Source of the DNA: Glandiceps talaboti
Taxonomy: Eukaryota; Hemichordata; Enteropneusta; Spengelidae
Assembly: GCF_964340395.1 (NCBI RefSeq)
Contig: NC_135555.1
Span: 14,875,246-14,912,245 of the forward strand
Direction of reading: 5' to 3'
Length of the DNA stretch: 37,000 nt
Shown here: positions 30,454 through 37,000 of the stretch, piece by piece
How the letters are laid out: every line of letters begins with the position of its first letter
Numbering within the stretch: the first letter of the stretch is position 1
Notes under the pieces: model-generated
The model's input: only the letters and a program-made list of their open reading frames with translations
What the model was told of the DNA's origin: nothing
The model's database searches: none
Program-made: the position numbers and the translations under genes

Positions 30454-30676
30454 CACAGGTACTCGAATCAATGTGTAGAAAAAAAATGTATTGTATATAA
30501 ATAAGACTTATTTACATACATATTTTTTTTTAAAATCATACACATTGATTCGAGTGCCTGTGTCTTATTTACATACATATTTTTTTTAAAAATCATACAC
30601 ATTGATTCGAGTGCCTGTGTCTTATTTACATACATATTTTTTTTCAAAATCATACACATTGATTCAAGTGCCTGTG
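30454..30676. mobile_element. hAT-type MITE, same family as 24531, with one arm triplicated
   Basis: Starts CACAGGTACTCGAATCAATG and ends TTGATTCAAGTGCCTGTG. The right arm with its ATTTACATACATATTTTTTT leader is present three times in tandem (~68 bp each). CTTTAAAG flanks both sides (30446-30453 and 30677-30684). Because that octamer is itself palindromic, it could be a target duplication or a fortuitous extension of the ends. Confidence 0.82.
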
Positions 30677-31994
30677 CTTTAAAGGACACACACTGCAGAT
30701 GTGCATCGTTCTATACATGTACAAATTTGTATACCAGTTACCACGTAATACGGAATTTAAAAGTTTACAAAAACATAACAAGTCTCAGAAATTGCGTGAT
30801 TTTTTTTCAATGATAAACAAAAATCACGAATTCTGCAAGTGAATTCAAATCAAAATCTAGTCATCAACCAATTTTATAAAATATGAGTGCGTGCACTCTC
30901 TCTGTTGTTATCAACTTGTACAAAATTATTATGAAATCTGAAGGTTTATGATTCACAAGAAATATTAAATTAGTCACCAGGTATCTTGTGCAGTTTTGGT
31001 TGACATTTTCTGTCAAAAATAGCTGCAATTGTATTGTACCATAATTTTGAATTCACAAGTCTTTTGATGTTCAAATTAGCACCACGGTAAAATATTTCAG
31101 AACAGAGAAATAACATATTAACAAGACATTAAATCATACAGAAATGTGGATGGCCTATCTATCATACATGGTTTTGGTACACATGAACTGAAAAATAAAA
31201 GTAATGTTTGATACTGAGCTTGGATCGTAAAAACTGAAAACTATTAGTAACTGTTATAGAATGGAGCAGATGTGTACCGTTTGGATGTGTACATGACATT
31301 GTACATGTGCATGTAAATGAAACATTGCACATTTTTACTTTATTTTTATTTTCAAGTTCAATGACCTTCAGAGCCAATCTAAACTGAGAGTTGTATTATT
31401 ATGGGTGAATGTGCATGTTGAGTTAATTCGATCAAAATATATTGAAAGGCACACTCCCAGTCAATTTCCTGTAGAAATTGTAAAAGTAGTAATGCCTGAG
31501 GAATATTATTAAAAGGAATTAACTGGTACATATAACAGGACACAGGTATTGACTGTACCAGAATGACTTCGCCTTTAATAACCATATTGTCTTGTTCTAC
31601 ATGTAGTGATGGATAGAATATAGATGAAATTTAAATCTTACTGGTATCACTCTTTTAGCACACTCAGGGCTAGCACTATACTACACTGCACTGTCCAGTA
31701 GATCTCACATTCAAGGTCATCTCACTAAAGTTTTGGTGACCCAGACTTCTAGGGCTTCTATCTCCCATGTACCCCAATACCCTAGCCCTTAGCTCTGGAT
31801 TTATACACTGCAGGGTTTTGACACGTTTTCTCCCACTCCTAGCCCTGAACCATGGAGGAAATCAAAGCAATGATCACTTACATGTATCAAGCTTGTGAAT
31901 GTTTTTTTTTTTCATCTGAATTATCAGCAAGGATATAGTGACCACATGCGAAACCAGATAGCAATGCTCTGGGTTCGGTTACTATGACATTAAT

Positions 31995-32080
31995 CTGGAT
32001 GCCAACTGTGGTTTCTAACCACAGTTATTATTTATTATCATAAGTTATAACCATACTGCATAGGAACTAGACTACCGTGA
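31995..32080 (+). repeat. Interspersed repeat, copy 2 (partner at 26240-26312)
   Basis: TGGATGCCAACTGTGGTTTC, then TAACCACAG, forms a tight 11-bp hairpin; GGAACTAGACTA closes the shared core. It is opposite in orientation to the other copy. Confidence 0.55.
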
Positions 32081-32479
32081 CATTAGCCTCTGGGCTAATT
32101 TTGCAACCACGATTTATTTGCAGCTAGAATTAATCTTTCCACTGTTTGACACTTAGGATCCATCTTCCAGTACATATTAGTGTGGGGGCATATGGCAGAT
32201 TTTTGGGTTTCGTGTGAAATTCATGTTAATTTTTGCCAACATATCTCATTGTGTTCCCCATCATCTGAGCAATTAAAAAATATATGTTGGCAATTTTTAT
32301 TTCAATAATAAGGGTAATTTTATTTGCATATCATTTGCATATTATGTATGATGCTTCCAGTTTATTTGATTTCCTGTATTGTTTGATGTTGGTGATTGCT
32401 ATTCTTTCAAAAATGTACGCTAACCATGAATTATTTCAGTTACTATGATATGAATACTCTGGTTGGTTTTTATCTTTTA

Positions 32480-32690
32480 AAGCACTAGTAAGTCCACACC
32501 TTGACTATGCTTCCCCAGTGTCTTCCCCACATATATACGAGTAGGGATATTGCATTTTTGGAAAAAGTGCAGCGTCGGTTCACCAGGATGATTCCGCAGC
32601 TTGGTGGCTTGAATTATGAGGACAGTTACGCATATTGAAACTGAGAACTTTAGAAACTAGATGAATTAGAGCTGTTATCAAGTGTACACA
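32480..32690 (+). pseudogene. LINE reverse-transcriptase C-terminal remnant
   Basis: Translating with a few frame changes gives ALVSPHLDYASPVSSPHIY, then LEKVQRRFTRMIPQLGGLNY, ED and LRTLETR. This is the characteristic segment after the RT domain in Jockey/CR1-like non-LTR elements. Stops and shifts make it dead. Its flanks do not show the rest of the element. Confidence 0.75.
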
Positions 32691-32699
32691 CACACATTA

Positions 32700-33010
32700 A
32701 AATATTCCTTTTCAGATATGGCATCTGGTTTTAATACGTATCTACACATGTAGTATTGAATCCTGTCCAGGTACATTCTACACAGGATATAGAGTCCAAG
32801 TTTAGGTCTACACAAAATATGAAATTTTACCTCTCAATATTAGCATACAAGTTACATAAATTGGACCTCTTGCAAATATTAGATAGAAAAGAGACATCAC
32901 TCAGTAAAACACCTTTAGAAACCTTCAGAATGTTTTACCCCCACTTTGGACCAATTGAGATACTTTCTAGAGCAATGGAAAAAGTCAATATGGCAGCTAC
33001 TTTAGAACGT
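32700..33010 (+). other. Unassigned open stretch between the LINE remnant and the next repeat
   Basis: An 86-codon open frame (32756-33016) reads without a stop, but I recognise no family. It runs into the start of the 33014 element and has no clear splice signals. Probably chance or further element remnant. Confidence 0.3.
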
Positions 33011-33013
33011 TTT

Positions 33014-33060
33014 TAGCACAACTGAACTGAGGCTCAGTAGTGCTATAGGGATCGCCCGGC

Positions 33061-33108
<48 letters not shown>

Positions 33109-34377
33109 GGGTGTGTGTGTGTGTATGTGTGTAAACAACTTAAACTCAAAAACTGCTGAACCGATTGCCATGATATTTGGTGGGTCCATTACCTTGGGTG
33201 TCTAGTTGGGAAATTGTTCAAATCAAAATGATCGCATCACAGATGTGTGATTTGGGTCAAAAAATGTGATTTTTGGTCAAAAAACTTAAACTCAGAAACT
33301 ACTGAGCAGATTGGTGCGAAATTTGGTGGGAACATTCTTAAGGGGATGTAAAGTAAGATTTGTCCATGACGGGATGATTCCATCAGTGATATGCAAATTA
33401 GGGCTAAAAATGTGTCTTTTTGGTTAAAAATCTATAATTCCAAAACTACTGAGCAGATTGGGCTGAAATTTAATGGGAATGTATCTAGGGATGTATGGAC
33501 AAAGAAATATTAAGCATACCATGATTCCATGAGTGATATGCAAATTAGGTGTAAAAATGTTCATTTTTGGTCAAAAACTTATATCTCAAAAAGTACTTGG
33601 TCACCGAGTCTGAAACTTGGTGAGATGTTTCTGCATGTTATTCTTCAAAACATTTTGACAAAATTGGCCCTAGCAACCATGACCACGCCCTTAGCAACAA
33701 CCAAATGGCAGTATATTTTGGTCAAATAACAACATCAAATGAATAAACATTCAAAAAATGTATGCAAATACCGTAGAAACCATGACCACGCCCATAGCAA
33801 CAGCCAAACGGTCGTGTATTTCACAAAGATAACAACAGGGATTAATAGACAATTGAATAAACGTTCAAAAAATGTATGAAAATTTGCCTAGCAACAAGAC
33901 CACGCCCATAGCAACAGCCAAATAATCATGTATATTGCAAAGATAACAACAGGAATAGAAAGACAAATGAATAAACATTCAAAAAATGTATGCAAATGTG
34001 CCTAGCAACAAGACCACGCCCATAGCAACAGCCAAATAATCACATATATTGCAAAGATAACAGGAATAGAAGACAAATGAATAAACATTCAAAAAATGTA
34101 TGCAAGTGTGCCTAGCAACAAGACCACGCCCATAGCAACAGCCAAATGATCACATATATTGTGAAGATAACAATGGAGATTAATAGACAATTGAATAAAC
34201 ATTCAAAAAATGTATGTAAATATGCCTAGCAACAAGACCACATCCATAGCAACAGCCAAATGATAGCATATATCGTAAAGATAGCAACATGGTTGGATAG
34301 GCAACTGGATAGTCATTCACCAAATGAACACTTATTGTTCGCATGTTAGCATTTTTAAAAACTGTACAGTTGTGCTA
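33014..34377 (+). mobile_element. Interspersed repeat with TAGCACAACTG inverted ends, longer copy
   Basis: Begins TAGCACAACTGAACTGAGGC and ends CAGTTGTGCTA, an 11-bp terminal inverted repeat. Inside are a terminal hairpin, a (GTCT)n tract at 33060-33108, a GTGT tract, a conserved ~550-bp body shared with 27650-28136, and the 110-bp tandem array at 33745-34290. There is no believable coding sequence. No clear target duplication is seen, so the class is unknown. Confidence 0.75.
33745..34290 (+). repeat. Tandem array of ~110-115 bp units, about five copies
   Basis: Units run ATAAACATTCAAAAAATGTA, then TGCAAATGTGCCTAGCAACA and AGACCACGCCCATAGCAACA, with GCCAAATAATC following. CTAGCAAC and CATAGCAAC recur at fixed spacing. 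The array forms the right half of the 33014-34377 element. Confidence 0.85.
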
Positions 34378-35008
34378 CAACGCCATTGGCGGTATTTTTG
34401 TTATTTGTTCTGTATGCAGTTCTTCCTCTACGTTCTGTAGAAATATCATATTAAAAAGTAAATGAATTGTTGTTAAAGGCATTTCATGAGTGCTTATTAA
34501 TTTCCCACTTTGCAATGGTGTCAAAATGAGATAGACTTAGTCATCAAGTTGGCATGTGACTACTTATTCCAAGCAATGAAAGTTATTTGTGTATGAAACG
34601 TTTACGTTGAGGATTTGAATGTCAGATTTTCTTTGAGTACTAAAACACGTGGAATGATAGCTAACAATGCAATAAAATTTGATTTAAGATACTATTTTCT
34701 GGTGGGTTGGGGTTGGGTGGTACATTAGAATCTGTCTCTGCTGTTACTTTCAACCTTTATTCATGACTGACCAAGAGGAAGTTCGTTGCGTAATCGAATG
34801 TAAGAGTGCCTTCACACTGAATAACTAAACTAAATATGCATATATTCATATTGTTCCTTTGAAATATTATAAAAGAAATTCTTCAGATACTGAATTTATC
34901 ATCCTTATTTTATACTACATTGTCCTTGATCTTGTTTTATTTTAGAATTTTGATGAAATAACGTAATCAAATGTAACAGCGGAGAACACGTCTATTCATA
35001 TCCATATG
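34378..35008. other. Unique-looking AT-rich spacer
   Basis: Lies between two repeat elements. No gene, RNA or repeat recognised. Confidence 0.45.
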
Positions 35009-36977
35009 CGGCCCAAAATGAACCACTGTTTTCAATGCCTACGCTACACGACCGGTCGTACGACCAAATTTCGGTCGTGGATGTTTAGTATCATATAATA
35101 CACAGGGCTATAGTAATAAATACCCGGATGTTCGTTTGACCTCGCTTGGCCCAAAATGGATGCCACGACCATACGACCGGTCGTGGAGAAAAGTCATTGG
35201 AAAAAATACATGCCACGACCATACGACCGGTCGTGGAGAAAAGACGGTGAAATAATACATGCCACGACCATACGACCGGTCGTGGAGAAAAGATGGTGAA
35301 AAAACACATGCCACGACCATACGACCGGTCGTGGAGAAAAGTCATTGGAAAAAATACATGCCACGACCATACGACCGGTCGTGGAGAAAAGATGGTGAAA
35401 AAATACATGCCACGACCATACGTGGAGAAAAGATGGTGAAAAAATACATGCCACGACCATACGACCGGTCGTGGAGAAAATTCATTGGAAAAAATACATG
35501 CCACGACCATACGACCGGTCGTGGAGAAAAGTCATTGGAAAAAATACATGCCACGACCATACGACCCGTCGTGGAGAAAAGTCATTGGAAAAAATACATG
35601 CCACGACCATACGACCGGTCGTGGAGAAAAGTCATTGGAAAAAATACATGCCACGACCATACGACCGTTCGTGGAGAAAAGATGGTGAAAAAAAAAATAT
35701 TTCTCACGACCATACGACCGGGGAGAAAAGTTATTGGAAAAAAATACTTGCCACGACCATACGACCGGTCGTGGAGAAAAGATGGTGAAAAAATACATGC
35801 CACGACCATACGACCGGTCGTGGAGAAAATTCATTGGAAAAAATACATGCCACGACCATACGACCGGTCGTGGAGAAAAGTCATTGGAAAAAATACATGC
35901 CACGACCATACGACCCGTCGTGGAGAAAAGTCATTGGAAAAAATACATGCCACGACCATACGACCGGTCGTGGAGAAAAGATGGTGAAAAAACACATGCC
36001 ACGACCATACGACCGGTCGTGGAGAAAAGTCATTGGAAAAAATACATGCCACGACCATACGACCGGTCGTGGAGAAAAGATGGTGAAAAAATGCATGCCA
36101 CGACCATACGACCGGTCGTGGAGAAAAGATGGTGAAAAAATACATGCCACGACCATACGACCGGTCGTGGAGAATAGTCATTGGAAAAAATACATGCCAC
36201 GACCATACGACCGGTCGTGGAGAAAAGATGGTGAAAAGAAAAATATTTCTCACGACCATACGACCGGGGAGAAAAGTTATTGGAAAAAAATACTTGCCAC
36301 GACCATACGACCGGTCGTGGAGAAAAGATGGTGAAAAAATACATGCCACGACCATACGACCGGTCGTGGAGAAAATTCATTGGAAAAAATACATGCCACG
36401 ACCATACGACCGGTCGTGGAGAAAAGATGGTGAAAAAAAAAATATTTCTCACGACCATACGACCGGGGAGAAAAGTTATTGGAAAAAAATACTTGCCACG
36501 ACCATACGACCGGTCGTGGGGAAACCAAAGGGAAAATAAATACTTGCCACGACCATAGGACCGGTCGTGGAGAAAACACAGGGAAAATAAATACTTGCCA
36601 CGACCATACGACCGGTCGTGGAGAAAAGTCATTGGATTCAGATTCATGTTATTGAAGATACTTATGAGACAGACTCTTCTAATATATTGAGCCCCAGTTC
36701 CAGCCTCATAATTAGGAGATTTGATTCATAATCATATGTTCTTCCAATGTGAATCTGATTTTTAGTCTGGTCTTAGATTCATACTCATGGTAACTCCTGA
36801 TAAGTAACATGAGTAAAGAAGACGACCTATGTCCAAGATCATTCGAACATCCGGGTATTTCTTACTGTAGCCCCTATTACTCGTATTAGTATATGCTACT
36901 ATTATCCACGACCAAAATTTGGTCGTACGACCGGTCGTGTGGTATAGGCATTGAAAACAGTGGTTCATTTTGGGCCG
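35009..36977. mobile_element. ~2-kb terminal-inverted-repeat element filled with a palindromic satellite
   Basis: The left end CGGCCCAAAATGAACCACTG, then TTTTCAATGCCTA, is repeated in reverse complement at the right end (CAGTGGTTCATTTTGGGCCG at 36958-36977). Homology continues for about 130 bases: ACACGACCGGTCGTACGACC, then AAATACCCGGATGTTCG. No transposase is visible and no convincing target duplication flanks it, so the superfamily is unknown. The interior at 35160-36625 is the array listed next. Confidence 0.82.
35158..36628. repeat. Satellite of about 30 units of 49-50 bp with palindrome ACGACCGGTCGT
   Basis: Each unit has CCACGACCATACGACCGGTC then GTGGAGAAAA, followed by either GTCATTGG or GATGGTG and an A-run with TACATG. 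ACGACCGGTCGT is a perfect 12-bp palindrome, and CCACGACC also pairs with GGTCGTGG. Variant units lacking GGTCGT (ACGACCGGGGAG) recur at about 35716, 36265 and 36460, showing higher-order copying. Open frames on both strands here are an artefact of the repeat. Confidence 0.93.
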
Positions 36978-37000
36978 GGTATCTATTTATCAAAGTATCT

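Larger units (their letters stand above)
26721..33010. other. Repeat-rich region upstream of the KLHL gene, no protein gene recognised
   Basis: Between the KLHL start and the element at 33014 I find only repeats and remnants, listed separately. A poly-G run lies at about 26890-26903. I could not define a KLHL promoter or 5' non-coding exon. Confidence 0.5.

Noticed and set aside
30468-30689. Small repeat protein (QALESMCMI units) on the minus strand
   Set aside because: Explained by the triplicated MITE arm; no other coding evidence.
32756-33016. 86-codon plus-strand gene
   Set aside because: No recognised family, flanked by dead element remnants, and its end runs into the next repeat.
35091-36647. 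Long open frames on both strands with repeated HATTIRPVVEK or SYGRGMYFF text
   Set aside because: They come from the 49-50 bp palindromic satellite staying open in several frames on both strands at once. There is no start context, splice support or family similarity.

Overview
This is animal nuclear DNA, AT-rich and dense in introns and repeats. It holds two convergent multi-exon protein genes. Both have GT-AG introns whose phases agree at every junction. The protein content and the mix of interspersed repeats, foldback elements, long poly-G/poly-C tracts and satellites suggest a marine invertebrate, perhaps a hemichordate, amphioxus or lophotrochozoan. That placement is inference; nothing here fixes the species.

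Layout: (1) 1-640, a minisatellite rich in GGTAAGT. (2) 809-12143, plus strand, the 3' fifteen coding exons of L-fucose kinase (FCSK/FUK); its 5' part lies before the window. Its last exon carries about 500 residues of acidic tandem repeat beyond the normal family C-terminus. (3) 12144-20600, the FCSK 3' region and the space between the genes: a GTTCATATTACAG-type tandem repeat, a 47/54-bp satellite with octamer and AP-1 motifs, and an inverted-repeat element holding a broken helicase fragment. (4) 26720-20706, minus strand, a complete six-exon BTB-BACK-Kelch (KLHL) gene of 583 codons. Its introns hold a tRNA-derived SINE, a 79-bp hAT-type MITE with a perfect 8-bp target duplication, and a repeat with DR1 motifs. 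(5) 26721-37000, a repeat-rich stretch with no recognisable gene: two inverted copies of a TAGCACAACTG-ended repeat, a second hAT-type MITE with a triplicated arm, a LINE fragment, and a roughly 2-kb terminal-inverted-repeat element filled by about 30 copies of a CpG-rich palindrome.

Fucokinase feeds the fucose salvage pathway (L-fucose to fucose-1-phosphate, then GDP-fucose). The KLHL protein is of the type that links substrates to Cullin-3 ubiquitin ligase. Nothing indicates that the two work together; they are simply tail-to-tail neighbours. The strongest novelty is the fucokinase tail, whose repeat unit appears to derive from the enzyme's own last few codons.
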